Assembly (NCBI GenBank): GCA_938743325.2
Contig: OW568878.1
Coordinates: 62,001-126,000 of the forward strand
Direction: 5' to 3'
From: Pycnococcus provasolii
Lineage: Eukaryota; Chlorophyta; Pseudoscourfieldiophyceae; Pseudoscourfieldiales; Pycnococcaceae
Length of the DNA stretch: 64,000 bases
Position numbers and translations under genes: made by a program. Position 1 is the stretch's first letter. Each line of letters starts with the position of its first letter. Of this stretch, positions 9,808-20,246 are shown piece after piece. Under the pieces are notes generated by a model. That model was not told where the DNA came from and ran no database searches. It worked only from the letters and a program-made list of their open reading frames with translations.

Positions 9808-10195
9808 TTGGCAACTACCGATTGAACGGGGGATAATGGATGTTGCGGAGTAATGTAGGTTTTCCAGTGATGAGGGTCAGTGAGACCCTGTTAGCTGGGC
9901 AGCGAGGTTTCCTGTTGGGGGACCATCGCTGGACGGCTCACAAACTCGGCCAGCCCTGGTTCAGGGCTGGACAGGCGTTCGCGTATGGCGACGCCATTCC
10001 GGCTTTCGTGAGCACACCCTCCCACCCTTCCCGCTTCCTCTCTCGTGAGGTGACCGGCATGTCACAGACACGCCTTGTTAAGGTTTGTTCTTGGGGAACC
10101 ATCTGTGGCCCGGTTATAAAGACGGACGCACTACTCAGGTAAGAAAAAGTGTAACTATGCGTCTTTTGGCAACTACCGATTGAACGGGGGATAAT
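9808..10195 (+). repeat. Right end of the PAT-like element: B1-A2-spacer-B2
   Basis: B1 (9808-9837, 30 bp) is joined without a gap to A2 (9838-10017, 180 bp copy of A1). A spacer of about 150 bp follows, then B2 (10166-10195), a 30-bp copy of B1 beginning TTGGCAACTACC. This arrangement diagnoses split direct repeats. Confidence 0.9.
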
Positions 10196-10286
10196 CCTCG
10201 GGACCCTTCCGAAGGCATTCCTCTCCCCCGCGGGAGCACTCACTCACTCACGCAATAGCCTGCTCCGTCCGTGTCTCATAGGCCTC

Positions 10287-12476
10287 ATGCTCGGCGTCGC
10301 GCTTTCTCGGTGCGAGCAGCAGCAGCAGCAGCAGCAGCAGCCTTCTGTCGCGCATATTTCTGATGGAAAGCGTTCCTCTCCTCCTACCCAGCTCGATGTC
10401 CCTCCAGGTGGTGACTCGAAGGAGAATGCCTCCTTTCAGAAGCCTCCCAAGCTGCTGGGAGGCAGCTTGGGCCCCCCAAAGGCGTTGAGAAACACGCAAT
10501 CGGGGGATGACGTGCAGCACGAATCCATGGCATCCACGGGACCGTCGTCCGCGGCGCTCATGCGCGCGGAAGCGGCGCGCGCGTTCATTGAAAACATGTA
10601 CCAAGAACAGGACACAGCCAGGGAAGCGCGCGCGAGTCGTCGTCGTCGTTTCATGGAACAGGCAACCACTCTCTCGAGCAGAGAGGCATCCTTGAGACTC
10701 AAGGAACTCGAGTCGAGGGAAACAGCATTCACGAGACTCAGGTGGAGAAGGCTGAACGTCCGCGACTTCGAGCCGATGAAACTCATTGGAAGAGGCGCGT
10801 TCGGGGAAGTCAGGCTCGTCAAGGAAAGGGTCACGGGTCAGCCGTACGCGATGAAAAGGCTCAAGAAAAGCGAGATGATTCGAAGAGGGCAGGTGGACCA
10901 CGTCAGAAGCGAAAGAAACGTGCTCGCAAGCGCAAGCGACCACACCAGGTACATCGTCAGACTCGCTTACAGCTTCCAGGATGAGAATAACCTGTACCTC
11001 GTCATGGAGTACCTACCCGGTGGGGACATCATGACCTTGCTCATGCGCAAGGACGTGCTCGCCGAGGACGAGGCGCGCTGCTACCTTGCGCAGACGGTGC
11101 TTGCCATCGGATACGTGCACGCGCTCGGGTACGTGCACAGGGACATCAAGCCGGACAACCTGCTCCTCGACGCCGAGGGGAACCTCAAGCTGTCCGACTT
11201 TGGCCTGTGCAGACCTCTGTTCAGCGAAGAACGGCGCTTGTCCATGCAAGGCGAGCGTCCTGCGAACGTCGGTAGCACGAAGAAGAGGCACAGCAAGAGC
11301 CGGTCGGATGCAGACACTCTCGCCTCTTCCGAGGGTGCATCGTTCAGCACGGCTCACAGCTCGCAGACGTCTGACGAGCACGCGTCGCTGCCAGCTCCAC
11401 CCACGCATGGATCGCGCAGGGAGAGCCGCGGTCGAAGCCGCGAGAGCCGGGCAGCGGCACGGCAGCTCGCCTTCAGCACGGTCGGCACGCCAGACTACAT
11501 TGCGCCGGAGGTGCTTCGAAAGACGGGGTACGACGAAAAGTGCGACTGGTGGAGCCTCGGTGCCATTGCGTTTGAGATGCTGTGCGGCTATCCGCCGTTC
11601 TACTCCGACGATCCGTCGGTGACGTGCCGCAAGATTGTGCGTTGGCGCGAGCACCTCTCATTCCCGCAGCCATCGCGTGGCTACGGCGACGCAGCTGGCG
11701 GCGCCGCCGGCGCGCCGGAGATCACGCCGCGATCGAAGAGCTTCGTGCAGGGCATGCTCTGCGAGGCGTCGGACCGCCTGGGTAGCGTCGCCGGCGTCGA
11801 GGATCTTAAGGGCCATGCATTTTTCGCCGAGGCTAACGTGCGATGGGATGACGTGCGAGGAAGCACGGGTGCGGCAAAGTACCGGCCTCGGGTGGATCAC
11901 GAGCTGGACACTCGGAACTTTGACGAGTTCAGCGAGCGTGGTTCGGCGCCTGAACTCGGCTGCGTTTCCGATGCAGCTGAAAGGCAGCTGTCGCCCCCGA
12001 GACCAAAACAGCACCATCAGCAGCCTCCCCGAGGTGCGGACACGCCGTCACCGCAGGAGCTGGGGGTGCTCGCACCTCTGTCGTCTTCGCCACTTCCGGC
12101 CACGACCATATCGTCGAGCAGAGGCGGCGGCACCACACCGCACATGGGTGATGGTGACGGGAGCGAAAGCCTTAGTCGGTCCGCTCCCGTCGATGACCCC
12201 AGCAGGTGGCGGTACTACTACCGCGACCCACGATTCGTCGGCTACACCTTCAACAGCTGGGAGGCTGCAGTCGACGTTCTGGGAATGCCGGACACACCAC
12301 CCCACGACGTTGAAGCGTCGCCTACCGGCGGAGGTGCAGGAGCAGGACGTCGATCAGGAACCCCTGGTCGGTTTTCGATGGCGCAGTTGCGTACTGGCTT
12401 GGCAGATGCTGCCGCGGCGGCGGCTAAGGTGGTGACGAAGGCTGCTGCAGCAGGAGCGGCGGGGTCCGTACCTTGA
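10287..12476 (+). CDS. NDR/LATS-type AGC protein kinase
   Basis: A 729-residue Ser/Thr kinase of the NDR group, which works with MOB co-activators in cell morphogenesis and division control. The N-terminus has a CAG-encoded Gln run (10316-10341), then a basic helical region (about residues 90-155) where MOB binds in this family. The kinase begins near residue 162: [39 protein letters not shown] and [14 protein letters not shown] and APE are separated by about 95 residues, longer than the 30-60 residue insert typical of NDR, and this region is basic and Ser/Arg-rich. The C-terminal hydrophobic motif is [10 protein letters not shown]. The PAT-like element ends only 91 bp before the ATG, so the promoter may be affected. 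Confidence 0.9.
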   Translation: MLGVALSRCEQQQQQQQQPSVAHISDGKRSSPPTQLDVPPGGDSKENASFQKPPKLLGGSLGPPKALRNTQSGDDVQHESMASTGPSSAALMRAEAARAFIENMYQEQDTAREARASRRRRFMEQATTLSSREASLRLKELESRETAFTRLRWRRLNVRDFEPMKLIGRGAFGEVRLVKERVTGQPYAMKRLKKSEMIRRGQVDHVRSERNVLASASDHTRYIVRLAYSFQDENNLYLVMEYLPGGDIMTLLMRKDVLAEDEARCYLAQTVLAIGYVHALGYVHRDIKPDNLLLDAEGNLKLSDFGLCRPLFSEERRLSMQGERPANVGSTKKRHSKSRSDADTLASSEGASFSTAHSSQTSDEHASLPAPPTHGSRRESRGRSRESRAAARQLAFSTVGTPDYIAPEVLRKTGYDEKCDWWSLGAIAFEMLCGYPPFYSDDPSVTCRKIVRWREHLSFPQPSRGYGDAAGGAAGAPEITPRSKSFVQGMLCEASDRLGSVAGVEDLKGHAFFAEANVRWDDVRGSTGAAKYRPRVDHELDTRNFDEFSERGSAPELGCVSDAAERQLSPPRPKQHHQQPPRGADTPSPQELGVLAPLSSSPLPATTISSSRGGGTTPHMGDGDGSESLSRSAPVDDPSRWRYYYRDPRFVGYTFNSWEAAVDVLGMPDTPPHDVEASPTGGGAGAGRRSGTPGRFSMAQLRTGLADAAAAAAKVVTKAAAAGAAGSVP

Positions 12477-12711
12477 CGAAACCAAAAAAGAAAACCAAGT
12501 CCAGCCCAGTCCAGTCCAACCCTTCTTAATTTTGAAGGTGTAAATATCCAAACAAACCAATACTATATTAGTTTTCTTCTTCCTCTTTTTCCCAAGAGGT
12601 ACGTAAAAAGCTTCAAAAAAAAATTCGTTATCGAGTGAGTGTCTTACAAAAGTTTACCGGTCGTCTTTTCTTCATTCTTTGTTGTGTTGTGAAAATGCGT
12701 CGTCGAAGAAG

Positions 12712-13125
12712 TTAGTACTGCGGCGGTTCTTGGTCTGCACCCATGACGCAGTTGGAATGCCTGACAATTGCCCGTCCGACGGCGTTAATCCAGTCCTCCT
12801 TTTCCTTGTCTGTGTCCGCGATGAAGTACATGGTGCTATCGTGGGATGAGATTTCAAAGGCGTGTGCGCGGTTGAGCTGTTCCTCTGCGCCCTTGATGGA
12901 GAGACACTTCGCCACGTCAATGCACCCTCGCGGTTGGCTGTCAGGCCCCACGTCGTTTGACTTGAACCAGAACAGCCTTCCCTGTTTCATGACGAAGAAG
13001 CGGCGTCGCCACGTCTTGATGTACTCGCCTTGTTTGTGCAGCCATCCTGAGCGTTCGGGCGCGTGCCAGAACTCGACGCCGTGCGTTTCCACGGGCTTCC
13101 ACAGAGACGCGAACAGGGACGCCAT
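12712..13125 (-). CDS. PH-domain protein (AtPH1-like)
   Basis: A 137-residue protein that is almost entirely one pleckstrin homology domain: RSGWLHKQGEYIKTWRRRFF, LFWFKSND, then the C-terminal helix with the invariant Trp in EKEDWINAVGRAIV. Single PH-domain proteins of this size occur in plants and bind phosphoinositides or phosphatidic acid on endosomal membranes. The start is the ATG at 13125 (MASLFASLW); the frame is open further upstream but that part is hydrophobic non-conserved sequence. Confidence 0.85.
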   Translation of the reverse strand: MASLFASLWKPVETHGVEFWHAPERSGWLHKQGEYIKTWRRRFFVMKQGRLFWFKSNDVGPDSQPRGCIDVAKCLSIKGAEEQLNRAHAFEISSHDSTMYFIADTDKEKEDWINAVGRAIVRHSNCVMGADQEPPQY

Positions 13126-14335
13126 ACTATGAGCAGGATGAAGATGAATACTAGGAAGAGGACGAGGCTGACGCGTTGTGACGACCCCGACGGAACGACG
13201 GAACGAAAGGAAAGACAAACAAAACAAAACAGAGCAGCGAGTCGTAAAAAGTAGGAGGAGAAAGAAGGTCGGGCTGTCGGGGGGAATGGAAAACCAAATT
13301 CCGGATGATTGGGGGTCGGGAACAACAGGAAGTCGGGAACAACAGTCGGGGAACATTAATTCTATTCATTCGGGGTTCCCAGTCCGAGGGAAAAACAAGA
13401 CTCAACAAGACTTGAACAAGAAAAGAAAAGGGCCGAAGGGGGAGAGGGAGCTCCGTCCGTCCTCCGTGCTATTCCCCCGGCTGCCCGGGAAAATTCAACG
13501 TCTGTGTCGGGTCCTCTCCTCCCGTCTGCCCCCACCATCCTCGGGAATTGGTGAATGGAGGCTCCCTTCGTTTCACGTTCTTTCGGCCTCTTTGGTGTCG
13601 TTGACCCGTGTCGTTGTTTTGTGTCGTTGGTCGTCCGTCCCGAGCCACTGAGCAACTGGTGCTTTGGTAGACTAAGAACTACCATCGCGTCGCCTTCTTT
13701 CGCGTCGCCTCGCCTTCTTTCGCGTCGTCATTGGCAAGGGGCTTATTCTTGACCACCTCCTTGGGCAGGGTAAACACATACAAACGCCGAAACTCCAAAC
13801 GGGGCGGGGGGGGGGGGGGAGGGAGGCTCAAGCTTGGGCATCAAGAACAGTGCGCAAGAACGGTAGTATATGTAAAAACTTTTTAGTACTATTTTTCCGT
13901 TTTTACCAACCAAGCCGCGGCAAATTGCAGGCAGGCAGGCAGGTAGGCAGGGACACGTTGTGATGACGTTGTACAGTAGCTCAGCGGAGGTGCTCATCGA
14001 ATAGTTAGTCTATGAAGCGGTCGAATACATATGAGCACTACTCATACCTAGGTCGTATTCTTGGGGATCCACCTCTCGGTGGAATCCTCAAGTCCATCGA
14101 CGGGAGCCACTCTGGGTTATGGTTCTGAACCCTCCGAGGCTCCTCCTTCCTCTTCGGCTTTCTCTCGCGTTCTCCCCCTCTGGCAGTCTGGTGCGATCAC
14201 ACCGGCCATCGGCAAAGCTCCTCGTGCGCCCTCGGAATCGTTCTGGCCGTCGTCGTCTCCTTCTGGCGCGCGCACTGGCGTGCAAGAAGTTTCTCTGTCT
14301 CTGTCTTTTTTTTTAAGTTTTGGTGACTCCTTAGG
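13126..14335. other. Divergent intergenic region
   Basis: About 1.2 kb between the starts of the PH protein (minus) and the GLG1-like gene (plus). No gene is recognised. It holds a G-rich homopolymer (13801-13819) and GGCA repeats (about 13929-13950). It probably carries both promoters and 5' leaders. Confidence 0.6.
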
Positions 14336-17300
14336 ATGATCGCACCTCGTCGCTTCTTGCAGGCTTTTATCTTCCTGTCCGTTGCCGTGCTGGCCATCGC
14401 GCAGGACGACATCCAAGAGGAACCACCGGCCGGGGAGGATCCCGTTGACACAGGCGTCGACGTCGACGACGTCGGCGAAGACTCCTACAAATCTGTCAAG
14501 GGAACCGCGAAAAAGGCATGGCAAAACTTCAAGCCGTCTCTCGCGCACTGGAGCAACATAGGCGACTTTGAAGCCGCGGCGACCGTGCCCAGGTGGGAAC
14601 GCCAGTTCCTCGCTGACGTCGACCCGAACCACTTCGCAAGCGGAGACGTGCCCGTCGACGGCGCGTGCGCGAGCGAGGTGAAGGAGTACTGCGCAACCGA
14701 AGAGGCGAGAAAGGCGATCTTCGCCGACGGGGAGGACAAGCCGCGCGCGCTCGGCGACAAAATCTTCACAGCGCCGGTGGCCAAGTGCCTTCGGCGAAAG
14801 ATGATCCGAGAGCGCGTCTCGATCGACTCCGCGGCACCGTCCATATCGCCGCCGTGCCGACGCGAGGTGCGCGCGTACTTTGCGCACCGCGCCATGGACC
14901 TGCGCAGGGACCCGTCGCTTGTCAACGCTTGTCGCGCAGAGCTCGGCTCGCACTGCGCGGGCATCGCACCTGGAAGCGGCGCGGTGCTCGCGTGCCTCAA
15001 GTCGCACAAGGACGACCTCACCAGCAAGTGCGCGACGGCCGTGACTGTGCGCCAGGCGGACAGCGCGGAGGACATTACGCTCGACGGGCCGCTGAGGCTT
15101 GCGTGCTCCGCGGACCGCGACCGCCTGTGCAGCGAAATCGGATTCGGAGGCGGCAAGGCAAAGGCGTGCCTCGGCGAGAAGATGAAGGAGCTTTCGTCCG
15201 ACTGCCAGCGGGAGATATTCCGCCGTGACGTCGAGGATGCCGAGGACGTGCGCTTCAACAAGGTGCTGACCGAGGCGTGCGCCGCGGACAAGGTGCGCTT
15301 CTGCACGAGCGTCGAGCCGGGCCGCGCAAGGGTGCTCGGGTGCCTCGAGGACAACAAGGATCACCTCGAGTTCACCGATCCGTGCAAGAACGAGCTTCTC
15401 AAGTACATGGCGAGGCGCAGCACCGACTGGCGGCTCGACTACCGCCTTCGATCGCTCTGCTGGGCCGAGGTGGAGGAGCAGTGCTCCGACATCATCAAGC
15501 AGGACACCGGCGCAAGCATCTACGCGCCTTTCGAGCTGAGCGGGTCGGTGCTCGAGTGCCTGAAGGACAAGCGCAGCAACATCAAGGACAAGTCGTGCCA
15601 GGACTACGTGACGACGCTCGCGATCGCGGATGCCAGCGATCGCGGCGTGGACGTGCCGCTGCTGCTCTCGTGCGAATTCGACGTTCGCGCCAAGTGCGCC
15701 AACACGAGCCTCACGGACGGCGCGGAGGGTGGCGTCGGCGGCCTGCAGCACTGCCTGCGCCAGCACCAGGACACGCTCGAGGAGGGGTGCAAGAAAAAGC
15801 TGCTCCAGCGGCAAATCTGGGGTGCGTTCGACTACCGCCTCAAGCCTGGCATGGCTCGCCTGTGCGCGCGCGAACGCCTGCGCTTCTGCGCCGGGCTTCA
15901 GCCAGGCAAGGGCGACGTCGTGCGATGCCTGCAGGACCACCGCCTGGAGAACGGCTTCGGGCCCGTCTGCAAGCGTCTCGTCGAGGAGGACTTGGCGGAG
16001 GCTGCGGCGGACGTGCGCCTGCAGAGCAGCGTGCAGAACGGCTGCGGAGAGGACCTGCAGCGCATCTGCGGCCACGTCAAGCCGGGCAAGGGCAAGGTGC
16101 TGCACTGCCTCATGGCCAACTCCACGCAGGTGAGGGCGCCAGCCTGCCGCGAGGCTGTGATGCGTCTCATTTTCCAGAGCGCGGACAACTGGAAGCACAA
16201 CGCGGTTCTCCGCTCGGCGTGCAGCAACGACGTGAGCGCGTACTGCCGCACGGTGAAGCCCGGAGCTGGCTCGGTGCACCGGTGCCTGCGCACGCACTGG
16301 CACGATCTCAGCGTGACTTGCCGCAATGCGCAGGAATTCCTCGAGTCGAAGGAGTCGGAGGACATTCGCCTCGAGCCTCGCCTTCGCGTCGCGTGCCGTG
16401 AGGCACAGAGCAAGTACTGCATGGGCATTGAGCCGGGCAATGCTCGCGTCATCTCTTGCCTGCAGAGCCACCTCTCGGACGACGGATTTCCGCACGGCTG
16501 CGGTGAGGAGATGTCCAAGCTCATCTCCATGACGAGCGAGAAGCTGTCGCTGCAGAAGCGTCTCGTGAGCGCCTGCTCGAACGAGTTTGTCAACCGATGC
16601 GGCATTCCGCTGAACGACACGTACCTGAACGCGATCAAGCACGGAAGCCAGGAGGAGGAGACGGGCATGGCGTGTCTGCTCAGCCTGAGGCACGATGCGT
16701 ACGACAAGGATGGAATTCACGACGTGAGCTGGGATATGGACGTCAGCCAGACGTGCCGCAATGAGCTCAGCCGCGTGACGCGCGTTCACTTCCGACTGTA
16801 CCGACTCGAGTCGCGCTTCACCGAGCAGTGCGACGAGGATTCGGTGAAGTTCTGCGGCGTCGAGCGCCGCCTCGACACTGCCCCCTTTGCCGAGAGCGGG
16901 CAGGTGCATGCATGCCTTGCGCGCAAGGGCCCAGATGTGAGTCACGAGTGCTGGACAACGCTGATGTTCGCGAGCGGCGACGTGGACTCGAAGGTGCTTG
17001 CAGAGCACGACGACGTGGAAAACGCAGCCGCGATGGCTCTCGCTGGCATTGACAATTCCGCCGAGCATGCGGAGGACATGCTGGACTCGGTGATTGAGAT
17101 GGCGCAGCCATACACCTACACGTACGGCGACGACATGAACCTTCCTGCTGGATCCCCCCCAAAGCGTGTGACTGGCCTTCACGTGAGCGGCTTCCGTGGC
17201 GTGGTATTCTTCTTGCTGATTGTTGTGAGCACAGCAATCGGAAGCTGCGTGGTGGCTGCGTACTTCCGAAATAGCATAATGCGCGCCATGAGCGCCGTGG

Positions 17301-17374
17301 GTGTTGACACGGGAGCAGTTGCAGCGCCAGGTGGCCGGGGTAAGAAGGGCATCGTGTATGTTGACAAGGACTAA
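14336..17374 (+). CDS. GLG1/ESL-1-like cysteine-rich repeat Golgi membrane protein
   Basis: A 1012-residue type I membrane protein. Residues 1-22 are a signal peptide (FLSVAVLAIAQ). The lumenal part consists of roughly a dozen Cys-rich repeats of about 60 residues, each with patterns such as C-x3-RLRFC, PGKGxVxxCL and a C-x2-(E/A) helix, as in Golgi apparatus protein 1. A single transmembrane helix at about 953-977 and a short basic cytosolic tail follow. The size and architecture match animal GLG1 (about 1,150 residues). GLG1 binds growth factors and selectin ligands in animals; its role in algae is unknown. A 1021-residue open frame on the opposite strand is a shadow caused by GC-rich codon use. 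Confidence 0.85.
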   Translation: MIAPRRFLQAFIFLSVAVLAIAQDDIQEEPPAGEDPVDTGVDVDDVGEDSYKSVKGTAKKAWQNFKPSLAHWSNIGDFEAAATVPRWERQFLADVDPNHFASGDVPVDGACASEVKEYCATEEARKAIFADGEDKPRALGDKIFTAPVAKCLRRKMIRERVSIDSAAPSISPPCRREVRAYFAHRAMDLRRDPSLVNACRAELGSHCAGIAPGSGAVLACLKSHKDDLTSKCATAVTVRQADSAEDITLDGPLRLACSADRDRLCSEIGFGGGKAKACLGEKMKELSSDCQREIFRRDVEDAEDVRFNKVLTEACAADKVRFCTSVEPGRARVLGCLEDNKDHLEFTDPCKNELLKYMARRSTDWRLDYRLRSLCWAEVEEQCSDIIKQDTGASIYAPFELSGSVLECLKDKRSNIKDKSCQDYVTTLAIADASDRGVDVPLLLSCEFDVRAKCANTSLTDGAEGGVGGLQHCLRQHQDTLEEGCKKKLLQRQIWGAFDYRLKPGMARLCARERLRFCAGLQPGKGDVVRCLQDHRLENGFGPVCKRLVEEDLAEAAADVRLQSSVQNGCGEDLQRICGHVKPGKGKVLHCLMANSTQVRAPACREAVMRLIFQSADNWKHNAVLRSACSNDVSAYCRTVKPGAGSVHRCLRTHWHDLSVTCRNAQEFLESKESEDIRLEPRLRVACREAQSKYCMGIEPGNARVISCLQSHLSDDGFPHGCGEEMSKLISMTSEKLSLQKRLVSACSNEFVNRCGIPLNDTYLNAIKHGSQEEETGMACLLSLRHDAYDKDGIHDVSWDMDVSQTCRNELSRVTRVHFRLYRLESRFTEQCDEDSVKFCGVERRLDTAPFAESGQVHACLARKGPDVSHECWTTLMFASGDVDSKVLAEHDDVENAAAMALAGIDNSAEHAEDMLDSVIEMAQPYTYTYGDDMNLPAGSPPKRVTGLHVSGFRGVVFFLLIVVSTAIGSCVVAAYFRNSIMRAMSAVGVDTGAVAAPGGRGKKGIVYVDKD

Positions 17375-17420
17375 TAAAATAAGGGGGCTAGGGACGAATC
17401 AGTGAAAAGAAAAAAAAAAC

Positions 17421-17421
17421 G

Positions 17422-17452
<31 letters not shown>
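17421..17452 (+). repeat. (GAC)n microsatellite in the 3' region
   Basis: About ten GAC units about 45 bp after the stop codon of the GLG1-like gene. Confidence 0.85.
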
Positions 17453-17587
17453 TACCACCAACAACGCTATCATAGGATTTTTCTTATTTGAAATAAAAAT
17501 CTGAGTGATAATGGGAACAAAAGTGAACCCAAATAGTCACGCCTATTAAATTAGGACAACTTAGGACAACTTTGTTTTCGTTTGGTA

Positions 17588-18307
17588 TTAAAAAACCACC
17601 ACCGCACCACCACCGCCACCGTCGCTCGCGTACGCGTTGTAATACTCCGCGTACGCCATTAGCAAGACGGCCTCTTTCAATATGCGTGCGTCTTGATTTG
17701 CGGCCACGATAGTCCACCCGTCTTTCGACTTGTCGATGTGTCCCACTTGAACATAGTTCTTCGTCAGGAGGAACTTGGGATTGCCCGCCATGCAGTCAAC
17801 GCAGAATGCGCCGAGGCAGGCGGTCACTAGGAGGAAAGGAAAGACCCACGGCAGTTTTGGCGATTCGAACGACAGAATGCCTTCGCCTTGCGCGCCCCTA
17901 ATTTCAGTGGGAGCGCCGAGTTGGCCTTCACACATGGCCGTACAGCTCAGAACAGGTTTCGTCTTCACTGGTTTGCCGGCAAGCGTTGCGTTGAGAATAG
18001 TGATGCCGTTGGCATACTCGCCCGACTTAGTCAGCACGAACGCGTGACGGCCGTCGGGCAGCGTGACGGTCACAGGCTCCTTGGAACTCTTCAAGTGAAT
18101 CGTCGCAATCGTCGCACCTGCGGAACCGACGACGTTGAAATTTTTCGGTTTATTTACATTCCAGCTGTTGCCGGGGTCTGCTTGGCACGTGAATGCGCCG
18201 CCTGCGGACTGCAACGCTTGCTCGAGCGCCGCCTCTGCGGCAGGATCCGCCGCTACATACGCGGTGGGTTCGGCGTCACCACGAGCGCCGAGCCCACGAA
18301 ACTGCAT
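17588..18307 (-). CDS. Unknown single-span membrane protein
   Basis: A 239-residue protein not recognised by family. The start is the first ATG (MQFRGLGARG) at 18307. The N-terminal two thirds look like beta-rich globular sequence (NFNVVGSAGATIATIHL, VTVTLPDGRHAFVL), which may suggest a tubby/scramblase-like barrel, but this is speculative. One hydrophobic segment with four cysteines nearby (PFLLVTACLGAFCVDCMAG) lies at about 165-185. The C-terminus is Gly-rich. Codon use matches neighbouring genes. Confidence 0.65.
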   Translation of the reverse strand: MQFRGLGARGDAEPTAYVAADPAAEAALEQALQSAGGAFTCQADPGNSWNVNKPKNFNVVGSAGATIATIHLKSSKEPVTVTLPDGRHAFVLTKSGEYANGITILNATLAGKPVKTKPVLSCTAMCEGQLGAPTEIRGAQGEGILSFESPKLPWVFPFLLVTACLGAFCVDCMAGNPKFLLTKNYVQVGHIDKSKDGWTIVAANQDARILKEAVLLMAYAEYYNAYASDGGGGGAVVVF

Positions 18308-18558
18308 GTTGTTGTCTGCTGACAAAGTAACTCACTCCTCGAAGAAGCCCACTTTCTTTTCGAGCTTGAGAGGAGGGCAGGGGGGAGGGGGCGACTTGCA
18401 ACTTGGCAACTTGCCCTTGTGGGAGGGACTTGCCCGCGGGGAAAGTTTTAAATTCCCACTTCCACTTCGTTCGCATGGTCAGGTTCGCTGTGACGTAGAC
18501 GATCCGGGCCATCAGGCAGTCAGGGCGCACAACATCAACATGCTATTAATAGATGCAT

Positions 18559-18582
18559 AACCCTAACCCAAACCCTAACCCA
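18559..18582 (+). repeat. Interstitial telomere-type tract (CCCTAA)
   Basis: Two AACCCTAACCC units separated by two bases, about 80 bp ahead of the SDR gene ATG at 18660 and in gene-sense orientation. Confidence 0.75.
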
Positions 18583-18659
18583 GTCCCCCCTCGTTCGTTC
18601 CGAGGGGGATTCGTTCGTTCCGTTTTCATAGGAACGCCACCGCAGTCGCAGTCTTCGTC

Positions 18660-19697
18660 ATGCTCCCCCCTGATCGCAGCTTGGTCGTTGTCACAGGTGC
18701 GAGCGGATTCATTGCCACACACATCGTACGCAAGCTCATGCAAGATGGATATGCGGTGCGTGGGACGGTTCGAAGCGTGTCTTCCAGTAACGCGAAACAC
18801 CTGCAGACACTCTCGGCTGAGTCAGGAGGAGAAGGCACCCTTGAGTTGGTCGAGGCGGACTTGCTGAGCACAGAAGATTGGACAAACATTACAGCTTCTG
18901 CCTCGTATGTCGTGCACTGCGCATCTCCGTTTCAAGTGAGCGGGAAGGACGACGACTTTTCCGCAGCCCTTGTAGGAACCAGGCGAGTGGTGCAGGCGGC
19001 GATCGACACGCCGAGTGTGAAGCGAGTGATCGTCACGTCTAGCATTGCTGCCGTCAGCTCTGGGCGAGACGACGTGCGTCTTTGCACGTTTACACCAGAC
19101 GATTGGTCGGACGCAGACAAATCCGACCCATATCCGAAGAGCAAGACACTAGCAGAAAAGGAGGCGCGCCAACTCGTCGCGAACCAACCTGCGGGTCGTG
19201 GCTTGGAACTCGTGACAATCAATCCTGGCTTTGTCGTTGGGCCATCGCTATCCGAGCGACAGGACTTTGTCAGTTTTGACACCATCAAGCGGCTTCTAAA
19301 TGGCTCTGTGCCAGCCGTGCCATCGCTCAGCTTATCCATTGTGCACGTCGACGACGTCGCGGAGGCACACGTCCGAGCGCTATCGCGTGGCAAGCCTGGT
19401 GGCCGGTACATTTGCTGGTCTGGAAACCTGTGGCTGTATGAGGTTTGTCAATGTATGCGCAACAACGAGTCGATCACGAAATACCGAGTTCGGCTTCCAT
19501 ATTTCCGCGCACCGAATTTCCTCGTTTGGACGATTGGCCTTTGTGATCAGACGGCGCGTGCGATCGTCTCCCGGCTCGGTGTGGAGAGTTTCTACGACAC
19601 GTCGTCGACGACGTCGGAGCTCGGCATCGCGTTCAAGAGCGCGGACGACGCGGTCGTGGACGCGGCGCTAGACATGCTCCAGCGCGGACTCGTGTGA
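18660..19697 (+). CDS. Extended SDR reductase (DFR/CCR-like)
   Basis: A 345-residue NAD(P)-dependent reductase of the extended short-chain dehydrogenase family, related to dihydroflavonol-4-reductase and cinnamoyl-CoA reductase. The N-terminal Rossmann motif is VVTGASGFIATHIV, with RGTVRS after the second strand (an NADP-type Arg). The catalytic Tyr-Lys pair lies in YPKSKTLAEK, with SSIAAVSS supplying the Ser. The substrate-binding half ends in GRYICWSGN. These enzymes reduce aldehydes or ketones in many secondary pathways, so the substrate cannot be read from sequence. It starts with a clear ATG. Confidence 0.85.
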   Translation: MLPPDRSLVVVTGASGFIATHIVRKLMQDGYAVRGTVRSVSSSNAKHLQTLSAESGGEGTLELVEADLLSTEDWTNITASASYVVHCASPFQVSGKDDDFSAALVGTRRVVQAAIDTPSVKRVIVTSSIAAVSSGRDDVRLCTFTPDDWSDADKSDPYPKSKTLAEKEARQLVANQPAGRGLELVTINPGFVVGPSLSERQDFVSFDTIKRLLNGSVPAVPSLSLSIVHVDDVAEAHVRALSRGKPGGRYICWSGNLWLYEVCQCMRNNESITKYRVRLPYFRAPNFLVWTIGLCDQTARAIVSRLGVESFYDTSSTTSELGIAFKSADDAVVDAALDMLQRGLV

Positions 19698-20246
19698 TAA
19701 AAGTCAGTACTGTACTACCTTCTCGTAAGGTACCGTATCGTAACAAGTTGTGCACATTTTTGTATAAACAAGACTGCTTTTTTTCTGACGAAAACCCGAA
19801 CCCGAACCCCAACCCTAACCCAGAGGGATCGTCCGAGCGCTTTCACCTTCCTAAAAGGTTTGTTTAGCTGTGCCGTTTCGCCTCCGGGAGCGTTGCCCAG
19901 CCCCCGCGGGTTATGGGAAACCCTCATCAATCCGCCCCTGGCCGGCCCTTGGAGAGTTGGAGGTCTCTTGGAGGTTGGGGGGATTAATCGATCATTCAGC
20001 GCCTGTTGTTGTCCCCTCCCCTCCCTCCCGGCCGGCTGGCTCCCGCGGATATCTTCTCAGCCTCTGTCATTTGTCTGCATAGGCGCCGCACACGTTTACT
20101 CCACATTTTTTCCACAACCGGTCTGAGTGAGTGAGTATTTGCTACAGTGTTGTGCTCAGGACACACGTGCTCTTTCGTCTCTGGTCTTCATTTTCTTTCC
20201 TCTTTTATAGGCTTTCACTTCTTGTAGGTTACAAGAGTTTGCAAAC
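19698..20246. other. Intergenic region with degenerate telomere-type tract
   Basis: No gene is seen. A degenerate CCGAAC/CCCTAAC tract lies at about 19789-19822, roughly 425 bp ahead of the SAP30-like ATG and in sense orientation. Pyrimidine-rich sequence precedes the ATG. Confidence 0.6.

Larger units (their letters stand above)
7331..10195 (+). mobile_element. DIRS-order tyrosine-recombinase retroelement, PAT-like, with split direct repeats
   Basis: A fossil-type retroelement bounded by split direct repeats: A1 (7331-7510), then the coding part, B1 (9808-9837) joined directly to A2 (9838-10017), and B2 (10166-10195). This A-coding-B-A-B order is the hallmark of PAT/Ngaro-like DIRS elements, known in green algae as Kangaroo and TOC. 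Parts seen are a Gag-like frame, a reverse transcriptase region and a tyrosine recombinase region. The repeats look identical to each other, so the insertion is young. The copy is shorter than usual for the family and looks incomplete, with perhaps one or two breaks. The element lies between two kinase genes and ends about 90 bp before the NDR kinase ATG. No target duplication is expected for this order. Confidence 0.85.

Noticed and set aside
14117-17182. 1021-residue open frame on the minus strand opposite the GLG1-like gene
   Set aside because: It mirrors the GC-rich codons of the true gene, lacks any domain and is rich in Val/Arg/Ala/His/Leu, as antisense frames of such genes are.
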